From Gymnorhina tibicen (Eukaryota > Chordata > Aves > Passeriformes > Artamidae), in the NCBI GenBank assembly GCA_013399875.1, contig VXAZ01018984.1, forward strand, positions 9,785,162 through 9,849,161: DNA of 64,000 bases, given 5' to 3'. A model generated the notes under the pieces. It had not been told where the DNA came from. It saw only the letters and a list, made by a program, of their open reading frames with translations, and did not search any database. A program made the translations under genes and the position numbers. The first letter of the stretch is position 1; every line of letters starts with the position of its first letter. Shown here one piece after another: positions 52,101 through 64,000 of the stretch.

Positions 52101-55100
52101 CTCCTAGAAAAGACTTTTTGTATTACACTGCTCCAGTCCAGCTCTAAAAAGCTCCTTTAATTTATATCACTTGTGGCTGTGTTATTTCTTTTTTTTTTTC
52201 TTCTCCTCTCTGCACGTTCCACCCAGAGAAAGATTAAAAAAAATTGGAAACTTGCTGTTTGTTACTCTGGTCGCAGTTACCAATTAACAAGTAGTGCTGG
52301 AATTCAAACACTTCTCAAGTGCAGCAAATTGTGTGATCTTCCTTGTCTTAACACTCTATATTCCCATTAAATTACAGCAATCCTTTATTGCAGGGATCAC
52401 ACAAAGAGAACAACAGAATTTTTTGTAAATGAACCACTGCTTTGGTAACAGTAGGAATACCAAATTTCAAGTTCATCGTTAAAGAAAACTCATTACCATT
52501 AACAGTTTCTATGTATGTTCTCAGTGTGCTTAATATCTACTGAATCCACTCAGTTAAGGAATGAGAGAGGATGTTAAATTAAACATTCTTAAAGCCCATT
52601 TCTTCCCCTTCTTTCTGTGGCTTCGGATGTTGTAAGCATTAGAACTGGTAACGCCTGCACCCAATTTAGGCCACAAATGAATTGTGGTTACACTATCATT
52701 TACTGTTCAGAAGAACCAGCAAACAGAAAAGTACTTTTTTTTCTTACTCAAAGTGGCCAAACGTGGGCATGGATCTTCATTTCAGAGCACATGGCACGTT
52801 TAGTGCCCACAGCTAGGGATCATTAATGCAGAAGTCACAAAGCCTCTGTATGTTTTCCTTCATGGTCCTGCTCTCTGGTCTCTGTCATTTTTCAGAACCA
52901 CAAAACATGCAAGACCATCATTATGCTCAGGGGAAAACCATCACTGGCTAATGATAACAACTTGGTGAAGTTCAAGGAATAAACATATTAGGTGATGTGT
53001 ATATGACTGAGGAAATTTCCTCCAAAGCATAGATAAGCAAAGACAGTCTTAATAAGGGATGGTAAATTTACATGGCTTAGTGCCACTAGGACAAAAAAAT
53101 TAACCATATTGAATGTGAGCTTGTTCATCATAATGAGCTTCATCTAATTCCATTCTTCAGAAACCTTCATTTATCTAACTTACAAAGAATATGTTAAACA
53201 AAAGCACTTCACAATATTAGTGCAATTTACATCAAATGCACTAGAGAAAATTACCTAATACAATTTTCTAAACCATTTACTATTATGAACTAGGGACTAA
53301 ATGAGAAAATTGCATTTTATGATTTGTAGGCTATTGAAAAAAACCTGTACACCTGAATTCACACAATCTGCATTAATTTGATTCTCTCTCAGTGGTAAAC
53401 GGCCTTAGTAAAGCAGAGAACCAGAAATAATACTCCATGAATTAAACTGAAAACATGTGTGAAGGCCTTCTGAATCTGCATGAGCAAGACACTGGTTTTG
53501 GTTTCTCCACACACTTTGACACTTGAGGCAGGGAACTCACTTCCCACCTTGGGTTTGGTTTATGTCCAAAGCAAACAGAAGGCAGGAGTGATGGAACAAG
53601 GTCTAATTTTTTCAAAAGCAGAACATACGTGTGGATCAACACGTGGAGATATTATTAGCATTTCTGTTCTTGTGCACAAAATGCCACAAATGTGATTGAG
53701 TCAACCCCCCTCCACCCCAAAATATTATCCAATATTTATATTAATATAAACTTTTCAGAAATTCAAGCAGATGCAGTAAAAAAAATGTAAAACCTTCAAA
53801 AAACCTTTTTTTTTCCCAGAAGGCAGTCTTTGGAGATCTACTAAAAAAGCTTCTACTAATAGGTCTTTTTATTCTGTAGAAAAGTAATTATTTAATTTAA
53901 AAAGAGCATTTATTAATACAAAACTCACGGTGAACATTTTTACACTATCCAAGCAGTCTTTAAAATATTTAAACTACTAAAGAGCAAACTTTGTTTTAAG
54001 GTTAAGAAATGAGAAATTCAGAGGGCTTATAATTTACATTTTGATATAAATCTATGATCTGTAGTGTCTAATATACAGGTTTTCTATATATATATACTTC
54101 CTTAATATAATATTCTTTTTCTTAAGTCCAGGAAAGAGTTTCTGTTCAATAATCACAAAGGGAAAAAGATATTTCCAGGAATGTAAAGATTACACAAATA
54201 GCAAAATGAACAATTTTCTTCTATGAATCGCTTTAGAAAAAAGCAAGTTTTTATTAATTGCATTAGCAATAATAAATTATTTTATTATTTTACCATCTTT
54301 TACTATTCCCCTGTCTGTTTTGCTGCTTTTGCAGCATAAAATTAGTAGGGTTTAATTTGTTAAATGAGATGATAAACAAGTTTAGCTATAAAACTTCAAA
54401 TAAATGCTTAATTCAGAATCCACTCTATACACCAACAGGAACTAAGGTCATATCAACATAAGCTACTGTGCTAACAACACTCTATTACAGTCATCACACT
54501 TTTTTAATTGTAGAAGTTCCAGAAAGCAAATTTATTAAATTCTGTGGGTTTAGTTTCTATCTGACAGTATTTGATCAAATAGAGTGGACAGGAATTGCTA
54601 ATTGATATCTCAGACTATGAACCTGAAATGTGTTACAGAGAACTCCTATGACATTTACTTACACAGCAATGACTATTTTCCCTCTTCCCATGCCCTAAAG
54701 GTCTTTAAGAACTTTAGGATGTCAGAAAAATTGAAGAACACTAAAGTAGCTGTATCTCAGCTAAAGAAAACAGAAATGCTAGTTTAGGGATTTACAGAAC
54801 TCTCTAGAAAGGCTGGCACCGACAAGAACAAGGCAAAATTGCCTAACATAATTCAGGTCAAGAGAAAACAGAGGCCACTGAACTTCTTTTCATCCTAAAA
54901 CAAGCCCTACTGAGAAAAAACCAGTTACTAAATCACATTATGTTGGGCAACAAAGATAACAAAGAAATACTACAGACTTCACCTTTTTCCCGGATAGCCA
55001 GATTAAAAGTTCCACAGTTGGATTTCCTCTCTGTTTTACAGGATCTGGATTCCGTAGAACTGTTAAATCTCTCCAGGTATTTGGAAAACTTGTATATAAA

Positions 55101-56645
55101 TTGTGGAATGAAAATAAAATGCCTTAAGTACGCAGCTATAACAAATACATCCCTGATTACACATGGCAAGCATTGTAGCAGTGTGACAGACAGAAAACAT
55201 ACACATTAAAGTCATGGGGGATTATATGAGAGACTTTCGTCAAAATACAGTGGAACTGCTGAACGCATCTTAGTCATTCCAAGCTTTCTAAAGTAGCATC
55301 TTTGTCCTAGAAATACAGGGCAATAATAAGAAAAAGTGTGACTAATAACTTTCTGCTGCTATAGCAATTAGTAATATCAATGGCAATCCACTGAACATTT
55401 GCTATAAAATCTTTACACAACAAAAGTCAAATTACTTCGTTGTTCCTCCCTATCTTATACTTCTAAGTACTGAAGGTGGAAATATAAAGTAGCCATTAAA
55501 AGACATTCTATACAAGAAGTCTGATACAGCCAATATTAAATTTGAGATCAAATTAAAACTTGAAAACTCTAGAGCTTAAAAAGATAGTCAAAGGTTAAAA
55601 TAAATCATAATACTTAATGTGTTTTCCTGTGTATGAAGAAGAGAACAAATTTTATGACAGCACATCTGGTAAGGTAGTAACAGCACGGGAAGTGTCCAAA
55701 ATTTTGAGGTACAAACACATTGAACAAAAAAATAGAGAGGAAAGCAACTTTGTGAAAATAAGTTTGACTTTGCAACTTAGTTTTACAAACTGTAGATAAA
55801 ATTAGCATGCAATTGTTCTGTTTATCTGCATGAATTTTTTCCTGAATGATTTTACTTTTACTTTGGCTCTTAATTTTTATACTGATTTTTTAAAAAGTCT
55901 TATAAAGTACGTATTTAAACACTTTCATTTACATTTTAAACATCTAGAAATTGCCACATTAATCACTCTGAGCTTTAAAAGTGAATTAACAAGATAGCTA
56001 AAGCACTAATTATGGCTATTTCCCTCTAATAAAAAATTATATTTCCCGCATGTGCAATATACTCCTTCCAAGAGTCTCAACACTCTAAAATGCCTGAGGG
56101 TCAAACTTTGTGGGGATGTTAAAGTTGGGGTACATTACATCACATAAAATATATATTAAAAAATGTGGCACCTACTGCACGCCCAAGTGTAAAACGGTAT
56201 GGGCTGCAGTAAAGAGCAACAAATAGAACTCTAAAAGATGACGGATGCCTCAAGTCTGCTGTGTCATAAATTGCTTTCCTACGGTGTTCTCAGAAGGTTG
56301 CCCTTGTTCAAAACTCTTAAAGTCGTATCAGACTTCTCAGACCTCATACTGGAAAACCTCAGGCACAGATATTTGCATTGAACTGGGGATTGCCTTGAAC
56401 AGCTTGTGACCTGCACAGATTGAATAACTTTTTCTGGAGAAAACTGGAGGGCAGAAGGAGGATGTCAAAATTTGCAGCCTTCAAACCCCGCAACTGAAAG
56501 AATTTTTATCAAAATACAGTGCAAAGTCACATCACACAGAACCAAGGCAAGAAATTTATAATCAGTATTCAAACCTCACTAATTGAAAAATTAATTAACA
56601 TGTGTTGGAGGGAAGTGTTTAGTCAAAAGTAACCAGGGAAGAGAT
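46173..56645. other. Non-coding single-copy sequence
   Basis: AT-rich throughout, extremely so at about 49900-49990. The blocks 50740-50980 and 53085-53340 have the look of conserved non-coding DNA (homeodomain-type cores, few homopolymers), but nothing in the sequence alone proves it. No exon or transposon recognised. Confidence 0.55.
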
Positions 56646-57009
56646 ACATCTTATTTTTGTAAATACACTACCAACTGTTTTAATCATGGTCAGAGGTTTT
56701 GGGCTTCAAAAACCTAAGGATAAATTACTTGGTTTTTTACTTCTCCTGAAGAGTATATTATTGCAAACATCTTATTTTTGTAAATACACTACCAACTGTT
56801 TTAATCATGGTCAGAGGTTTTGGGCTTCAAAAACCTAAGGATAAATTACTTGGTTTTTTACTTCTCCTGAAGAGTATATTATTGCAAACATCTTATTTTT
56901 GTAAATACACTACCAACTGTTTTAATCATGGTCAGAGGTTTTGGGCTTCAAAAACCTAAGGATAAATTACTTGGTTTTTTACTTCTCCTGAAGAGTATAT
57001 TATTGCAAA
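56646..57009 (+). repeat. Three-copy perfect 121-bp tandem repeat
   Basis: Three identical units of 121 bp begin at 56646, 56767 and 56888, and the array ends at 57009, one base into a fourth unit. Each unit runs from ACATCTTATTTTTGTAAATA to GAGTATATTATTGCAA. I compared the three by eye and saw no difference. The unit contains a small inverted repeat (TTTTGGGCTTCAAAA, with FTTTTG/CAAAA-type arms) but no recognisable gene or transposon end. It is a minisatellite-like array, likely copy-number variable. Confidence 0.95.
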
Positions 57010-57691
57010 ACCTCTCCTACAAAAATACTGTCAAATATGAGACCAAATGCTATAATCTGAATATTATAATGTATTAGAGACAGCTGCACTTTGTTATCTT
57101 TTCCATGATACCAATGGTATAAGAATACCAATGCCAAACAAAATACCAAATACCAGTTGAATACCAACTATATAACGTCAAGTTCATAAGTAGTGTGTCT
57201 CTCGTAATGTTAATGAAGAAGTTTAGCCTTCTAAAATTTTTTGAGGTGTAGACTACCTTGGTATCCAAACTTCAAAATGGTATCAACATTAGTTGATTCC
57301 CTTACTGGTAATTATGCTTAAGCATAGAATTTAAACAACCTTATTCTTCTATTATGTAAGTATAGGTAATTTGAACATATGGCCCTGTGATCTAGATGTC
57401 ATTGGGGAAAGTCTTTTACCTCTTTTCCTGAATGTAAAAGCTGAAGTTCTTCTCTGTGTTTCAGGCAAATTGTGCAAATAAAGCAGCAGATCATCTTGAT
57501 GCCATGACGATTTTTTGCCTTTTTTTTATATAGCCCTTTTATATACCCCTTTCATGTATCCTTAGTGCTTTTAGCCCGCATACTTGTAATTCCCTAAGTC
57601 TGATAACTAGCCAAGACCCAAAGTTCTGTTAAGCCAAGAGACCAAACATCTTGGAAGCCTCACAGTTGGGTCAGACAGCCCCACACACCAA

Positions 57692-57692
57692 N
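57692..57692. other. Ambiguous base (N)
   Basis: A single N in ACACCAANCTTGAAG. It shows that the source is an assembly with an unresolved position here, and nothing biological follows from it. Confidence 0.99.
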
Positions 57693-59644
57693 CTTGAAGT
57701 TCAAGCCACATCGTTATAATTTAATTTTTAGCCAGTTCATTGTTATGCTCCATCTCTATACAAAATTCTTTGACTACCCATATCGACTACAATAGTTTGA
57801 GACTCTTTTCATCTGCACAGTTAATTTCAATGCAAGCAGATATTAACATACAGTTTAAACATACATATGCTAAAATGCCTTCAATGCAATCCTGGAGGGA
57901 AATTTTTAAGGTGAATTGAATGTCTCTAAAAGGAAAAATGCATGTAGAACTACCCAGTTAATGCCAAAAAAAAAAGAAGTGGTTTCTATTCTTTTGTACC
58001 TTTCCTCTTGAAATTTCCAGAAACTAAACAGTAGATCAAAAAGCTCCTCAATCTGGAATCTAGTAAAGAGTCTGAAGGCCAGAGTGCTGAGCTAAGATGT
58101 ACGTGAGAACACAAATACCATCATTCTAAACCACAAATTCAATGCCACAGTGATCCCCTGCAAAAGGGAGTATCTAGTGCATAACACAGAGTTTCAGTTC
58201 CAATCAAAACCTCATCAAGCCTAGCTAAATTGAATCTGACTAAAAAATTAAAATCACAAAAGGTCAGCCCCATTTTTAACTGAAGAAATTCCTCTGGCAT
58301 GTAAGAAATGGTTGTCCACATCTTTTGCAATATATAAAACGCTCATCTATTGTGAGTTTTTAGTTCATAACATATTCTCCAAGTGTATTATTGGTCACGG
58401 AAGTGCCATATGAGGCAGACCACCTCTGCTTTCAGTGTAGTAGGACACTTCTACAGCTGCCTGACTTCTGACTGCACCTCAGTAGGACAGGCAAATTCAT
58501 ACTTCCTATAAATCCTTTAATTTCCTGTTATTTCTGTAATCTTCCCAGTTATTAATTGATTTATTATCCCTTAAATGCTAGGATAAAATAGCACACATAC
58601 AATATAAAGCTCTGTTACACTGTACATGAGAGTTTATATATACAATCATTGCCTTTTTGAATGAATTATGTAATTTGCCATGTTAGGTTATGCTGAAGTA
58701 AATATCACAGCTTGAAATTCCCATCCAAAAATCTAAGCACCCAGAAGCTTAGTCTCCCTGAACGGCTCTTACTGCTGATCCAAATATCTGCATTTCCAGA
58801 GAAGTGCCTGATGCCAATACACTCCACGCTAACGGAACAGTCACCTGTGTCTACAGTCCTAGCTCTTTAAAAAATTTCTTTCAATAGTCAACTTAATTCA
58901 AAATAATTCCTCATGATCAAATTCATGAAGTATTTTCACAGCCTAAAACACCAACTTCTTTGTATTTGGGTTTTCAATGAAATGTGCACAAAACACATAC
59001 TCAGGTTTCAGAAAAAATAAACAACACTTCCTGCAGAAATGTAACACTGGCTTTTTTAACAAGGTGGCACAAAGCCATTCATGAAACAGTACTTTCTGGT
59101 TCAGCAGAGCTTGGTACTAATTCAGTTTCCCCATACTGATTCCTATTATATTTCCAATACTGAGCGTTCACTTACTTCTACATCAGAATGAGGAACTAAT
59201 TCTGTGGGGTATTAACCCAGGCTAAATACCCAGACTTCCATTACATATGCAGAAAACATAAACCTGATTTCCAGTTTTGCAGTACTTCAGCAAGACCCCT
59301 GAATACTTCACTACACTTTTCACCAAAGACTTAACATCAAAATGAAATGTTATTATGGGATAATATTATGACTTCATTGCTTTTACAGAACATAAATACA
59401 ACAACATTTATATACTGAGAAGACATTGTGATAAATTCTAAGCACATAAATGTATATTGGGTACATATATCAAGCATCATATAATTTATATAAAATTACT
59501 TTAATTAAAACTTGACAAATGCATGACTAAAACATATTTTGTAACTAAGACTAGAGCATTTTCAAGAATTTAGCTTCTTTGTTTCTCAAAATCCAAATAC
59601 ATCGAAGTGCTACAAGGCAGAAATGGAGCCTAGCAGTGAAACTA

Positions 59645-59720
59645 CTATTGATTTCCTCAAAACTACTCACATGTTTAAAGATAAGCATGTGCTTAAGTGT
59701 TTTGCTGGGTCACAGCCCAA
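59645..59720. repeat. Possible ancient amniote interspersed repeat remnant
   Basis: The segment with AACTACTCACATGTTTAAAG and ATAAGCATGTGCTTAAGTGT, then TTTGCTGGGTCACAGCCC, closely resembles a repeat tail I recall from turtle, crocodile and bird genomes (ACTACTCACGTGCTTAAAGTTAAGCA..., then GCTTAAGTGCTTTGCTGGAT). I cannot name the family from memory. If correct, it is an old insertion predating birds. Confidence 0.45.
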
Positions 59721-62700
59721 CTGGCCAAACGTGCCACCATTAATCATGTTACGAAAGCAATTACTACAGGTTTAGCTTCATTAACTTGGAATCTGAGAAA
59801 AGTCAAGGTTCTATAGGAGAGATTCAGTAGCCATCCCAAGGACATGCCACACTATGCACTTCCTCCTCTTTGTATACATCCCCCTAGTCTAGGAAGAAAC
59901 ACAGTTATTTTAGGTTTGTAATGTACATTCAGTAATTATCAGCAGGGAAACAGAGCTGCAGGTCAGACTCGACGTCACAATACATTACCTCAACAATTAC
60001 CTTGTTTTATGGACAATACTTAAAGAGCCACATAATAAAAAACAATATACTTCTGGATCACCCAGTGGCTAGTTTTATTTTCAATCTAATAAAACCATCA
60101 AACTTCGTGAGAACTATTCCTTAGTCTTCATGGCCTCCATATGCAAAAATCATTATTTGTATATATGACAATTGATTAAAAAAATCAAGCTGTCTTGCTC
60201 CTAGTTAGATGATTTCAAAATTTATCTCAGATCCTAAAAAATATTTTTAGATGGTCTATATTTCCAAAAGAGACAATTTTTAGGTTGCAAAAGGACATAA
60301 ACTCATTCAAATCTGAATGAAATTTTAATTTCTTCTAAAAACAACACAAAAACTTTTGAATACACTTTAAAAAAAATCCAAACACACAAAAACACCAAAA
60401 AGGAACAAGTAATTACTGTAGAGAAAAATCAGTGTTTTGCACAGTTGTGCAAAGGATTCATATAGAACAGAAACTTGTTCAACCAGTAACTGCAAAAATA
60501 ACTGCAAAATTTCATATATTTATGTCCACACTTCATTGCCTTGACAAATCATAGCTCTCAGCATTGAGTCCACTCATTGAAATTATGTTTTAGCACTGTT
60601 ATAAAGAGGGAAAAAAGTGTTATTAGGCAATCACTGTATTGTCTTCCTAAGAGAATAACTCTGAACATTTTTTACCTCATATATATTCATCAGCTGTAAA
60701 TTACAATAATTTTTCAGCATTGACAATGGAACATTTGATCATAATCAATAACAACGATGGTCTCTCAAGCAATATTAGAGAGACATGAACTTTGCTGATG
60801 TTAACTCTCCTATCACATTCAATTAACACTAAGTGCCACCACATCCAGATTCTCAGTGCTAGGAGAAGGTCTAGAATGAGACGTACAAACAGAGACTTGA
60901 CAATTGTGCAGTCAGTTCAATAAATGAGGGAAGGTGCACATTTTAATATGCGATTCAGCACAGGCCACTGGCAGGGAAGAAGGCATTAAGTCAGCTGATA
61001 GAAAGTTAAAGGCCACAAATTAGGCACACACGAGGGCAACAGTATTTCTGGCAATTTAGTGCCTGAAGCTTGCCTTTGCAGTGAAAAAGCTCCGATGATG
61101 AGAGAAGGAGCAAGAGGTGCTGACAAGAAGTGGCAAGCTTGCTCACAAATATATAGAAGCATTTAAATAAAGAAGTTGACCAGAAAGTGGTAACTCTCGA
61201 TTCCTGTCCCTGTCTCCAGAGTATTTATGTCTTAGCAACTGGGTTAAAAACAAACAAAAATGCAAATAAAAATCCTACAAATAATTTTGAAGCAGGGACC
61301 ACAAAAGCAGGATTTCCTTCCACCAGGCAGCATTCTTATGTCCTGAAGCCTTACTAATCTCATCTAAAATCAGATTAAAATAAAAATATTTACTTTTAAT
61401 ATCCAAAATAGACTGAAGAGTTTAAAATATTTTATAAAAGAGAGCATAGAAGAAAAGAATGGAAGAATAGGGTTAGGTTATTTACATTGAGATTGGAACT
61501 GGAGTGCTGGTTAGAAATATCTGCCTGTATTCAATCGTTTTGATCTTTTTTCTTCCCTGCTACGAACACTCTCTCCTGCATGGGCTACATCTCCAGTTGA
61601 TACCACAGAGGAAACACTGATCTAATGAACAAGATTTTATAGTTATAATATTTGGAGGGGTTCTCCAGAAATCTCAGTAGGTCTCCATCTCCCTCTGCAC
61701 AAACTCACTTACCTCAAACACATTCAGGAAAAGATTCTGACCTCCCTACTCTCCCATCCTTCTTTGGAACTGCAATAGTTCCATTATGACCAGCTGTTAC
61801 CTTCCATGCTTGGCTGGCCTTAACTCAGCCAGCCCCTCACCAACTGGCCAATGCTTCCACCTGAACACCTCCATTCACCTACGCTTCACATTAATTTCTA
61901 CTTACATACGTTAATAAACTTATTTTGTATAAATATCTACGGGAGATTTCTATTACTGTGTCATGATGGATGACTGGCTCAGCTGATTAAGATCAGACAC
62001 GATAGCAACATCAATCACTTCAGAAGGCAACAGGCCTGGGTGGATTGACCTGCAAAACGTATTTTCAAGGGGTACTTTAAAATGGCACAGTATCAAACAG
62101 GGGAGCTTAAATATGCAGTTCCCCTGGCTTTCACAGAGCAGTACAATCCCTCTCCTTCTCAGAGTAAGAGAAAGTGTAGAATAGCATAATACTGAGCTTT
62201 TACTGGAGAGCCCAAATACTAGTAAAAAACGGTTATTTGTGACGTGATGACATAACAAAAACTCAAGTCTACAAAACAAGGTAAAAACACATGGGAAATT
62301 TCTGTGAAGATTTGTATTCTGAAATCATAGATCTAAGTTCAGCACAAAAATGAGAAACATAAGGGGAAAAAAGTGGTCAGTAATCAAATGATTTGGCCTA
62401 CAAACAATCAAATTCACCCATTCTACAGGAAAAAAAATTAAAAATACCCTTGAAAATTTTATCTTATGTTGCCAAGAAAGATTAATATAAACTAAGCGTC
62501 ACTTCAGAACTATTCCTTTTGCTCAGTTAGTAACAAACTGACTGTTCATATGCTGGGACTACCATGCTAAAAAGAATTAAAGAACTTGAAGTACTTTGAA
62601 AGAGAAGTACCTGTGATTTTTCTGAGTAGTCAGATATATGGGTTCTTTCCAGGAATAGACATGTTTATTCCATTTTCTTGGCTGAATTCCAGCTTTCTGT

Positions 62701-62978
62701 AGTGACAGTGCTCTTCTCAACAGCTTTAAAATTCTTCTGTAATGCCTTAAGGTAGTCTATCCTACCACTGAGTGAGAAATGTCTGCATTTTAATGCCTGA
62801 AATCTCCTTCCTCTACCATATGTATTATGTAGAGAAATTAATCAGGTTCTGTAAAACTGTTACATAGAGCAATCATTCAATGCAGCATTTCTGAAAGGAC
62901 CATAGATCTACCTCACACCTACTGCCCTTCACTCCTTTTCCAAGTTACTTTGCCCTACAAAATATGTTCCTGTTGCAG

Positions 62979-62984
62979 AATAAA
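62979..62984 (+). terminator. AATAAA upstream of the poly(A) tract
   Basis: AATAAA lies 48 bases before the start of the 81-base A tract. The spacing is longer than the usual 10-30 bases, so its link to the tract is uncertain. It matters only if the tract is a retroposed mRNA tail. Confidence 0.3.
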
Positions 62985-63031
62985 TCCACAAAGACTGGAG
63001 CTAAGGGAAGAACTGTGGTGACCTCAAGACA

Positions 63032-63032
<1 letters not shown>

Positions 63033-63113
<81 letters not shown>
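63033..63113 (+). repeat. A81 homopolymer
   Basis: An uninterrupted run of 81 A residues between CTCAAGACAC and GCCAACAAAATCC. No clear target-site duplication flanks it, and no transcript body is recognised upstream. It is either an expanded simple repeat, the tail of a retroposed RNA, or partly a sequencing or assembly artefact, since runs this long are poorly measured. Confidence 0.95.
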
Positions 63114-63114
<1 letters not shown>

Positions 63115-63442
63115 CCAACAAAATCCACCGAGAAAACGAATTCCAAAGTCTGAGAAGGAATATATAATTCTGGAGAATGCTTCTGTTGTCAAGGAAAATA
63201 CCAGTATATTTGACACACATCTCTTAATGACACTTTTTCTGAGAAAAGCAGATGGAACTACACAAGGAATTTGGTTTTATTTACGCTGTGCCACTGGCCT
63301 ACCAGATAACTGGGCATAGTCTTAGTCATGCTGAAGTAAACCTAGAACAGCTCAGTATTTTAGGTGCATTTGTATCAAGCTAAGACCAGACCCATCATTT
63401 TGATATTCAGTGTATTAAGCAGCCCATTTTGCGTCTACAAGA
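63114..63442. other. Non-coding single-copy sequence
   Basis: Sequence between the A tract and the last CR1. No feature recognised. Confidence 0.6.
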
Positions 63443-63945
63443 AATCATGGGATGTTTGAGGCTTGAAGGGACTTCTGGAGATCAGCTGGTCCTACCCACC
63501 TGCTCAAGCAGGGCCACCTAGAGCCAGTTGCCCAGGACCACGTCCAGAGGGCTTTTGGATATCTCCAAAAATGGAGGCTCTATTACCTCCCTGGGCAACT
63601 TCTGCCAGTGCTCAGTGACAACCACAGAGAAAAAGTGTTTCTCAGTGTTCAGATGGGCTGTCCTTCATTTCAGAGTGTGCTCACTGCCTCTGTCCTGACA
63701 CCAGGCACCACGGGAAAGACCCTGGCTCTGTCCTCTTTGCGCCCTTCCTTCAGGTGTCTGTACACGTGGATGAGATTCCCATGAGCCTTCTCCAGGCTGA
63801 GCGAGCCTCAGGTCTCACAGCCTCTCCTTATATGAGAGATGCTGCTGTCATGGCCATCTCTGTGGCCCTTAGTTGGGCTCTCTCTATTATGTCCATGTCT
63901 CTTGCAGTAGGGGGATCAAGAAGAAGTGGACACCGTACACCTAAA
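63443..63945 (-). mobile_element. CR1 LINE 3'-end fragment, inverted
   Basis: The longest CR1 copy here, on the minus strand, with its 3' end near 63443. Reading rightwards it matches the complement of the CR1 3' region in order: GAAGGGACTTCTGGAGATCA, CTGCTCAAGCAGGGCCACCT, GTTGCCCAGGACCACGTCCA, CTGGGCAACTTCTGCCAGTGCT, CAGCCTCTCCTTATATGAGA, and TGGCCCTTAGTTGGGCTCTC. It then continues into a decayed AGAAGTGGACACCGTACACC segment near 63930. The type matches the 24310 and 35088 copies. It keeps about 500 bp, including part of ORF2, but has no usable reading frame. The right end is uncertain because similarity decays close to the window edge. Confidence 0.92.
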
Positions 63946-64000
63946 ATTACAAAGTGGTTTTTATGTTAAAGAAATCAGTAAATTATTGCAATGTTTATTC

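Larger units (their letters stand above)
57010..63032. other. Non-coding single-copy sequence
   Basis: AT-rich, with one undetermined base (N at 57692). A fragment at 59645-59720 resembles an ancient amniote repeat. A good minus-strand splice-donor sequence (61707-61713) has no coding exon attached. No gene recognised. Confidence 0.55.

Noticed and set aside
56646..57009. CRISPR-like regular repeats
   Set aside because: The repeats are contiguous 121-bp units without spacers, in eukaryotic DNA.
61707..61790. Possible minus-strand exon ending at an excellent GTAAGTGAG donor
   Set aside because: From the nearest plausible acceptor (CTATTGCAG), all three frames contain a stop before the donor, so it is not an internal coding exon. 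A non-coding RNA exon cannot be excluded.
62945..63220. Poly-lysine or poly-phenylalanine ORFs
   Set aside because: They are simply translations of the A81 homopolymer.

Overview
The window looks like non-coding nuclear DNA from a bird, probably a songbird (passerine). The evidence is the repeat content. There are six fragments of CR1 LINEs, the dominant avian retrotransposon, with typical 3' ends such as ATTCTGTGATT. There are also two solo LTRs of endogenous retroviruses with intact TG...CA ends and perfect 5-bp target-site duplications. One of these LTRs is of a type I recall as common in songbird genomes. The rest is AT-rich, apparently single-copy sequence. I found no convincing protein-coding exon, tRNA, rRNA, CRISPR array or bacterial-type gene. 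The open reading frames present are short, overlap on both strands, and match nothing I recognise except CR1 remnants. The window is therefore either an intergenic gene desert or the inside of a large intron.

Layout: a CR1 3' end at 460-794 (+); single-copy sequence; a solo LTR at 5474-6035 flanked by AGTTG; an AC/AT microsatellite at 9009-9053; an A-rich tract at 12405-12462; CR1 at 14064-14432 (-), 18405-18550 (+) and 24310-24622 (+); a second, CpG-rich 1.2-kb solo LTR at 25636-26837 flanked by CCAAT; a (TA)10 run at 31227-31246; CR1 at 35088-35355 (+); a 118-bp perfect tandem duplication at 45935-46172; a three-copy perfect 121-bp tandem repeat at 56646-57009; an 81-base A homopolymer at 63033-63113; and a CR1 at 63443-63945 (-) near the right edge.

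The most interesting items are structural rather than a new system: two perfect tandem arrays with almost the same unit length (120 and 121 bp) lying 10.5 kb apart, an 81-nt poly(A) tract with an upstream AATAAA in a genome whose main LINE does not make poly(A) tails, the young-looking CpG-rich LTR, and a near-perfect 32-bp hairpin at 35623-35654. A few AT-rich blocks with clustered homeodomain-, POU- or TCF-like motifs might be conserved regulatory elements, but only alignment can show that. I found no previously undescribed gene system here.
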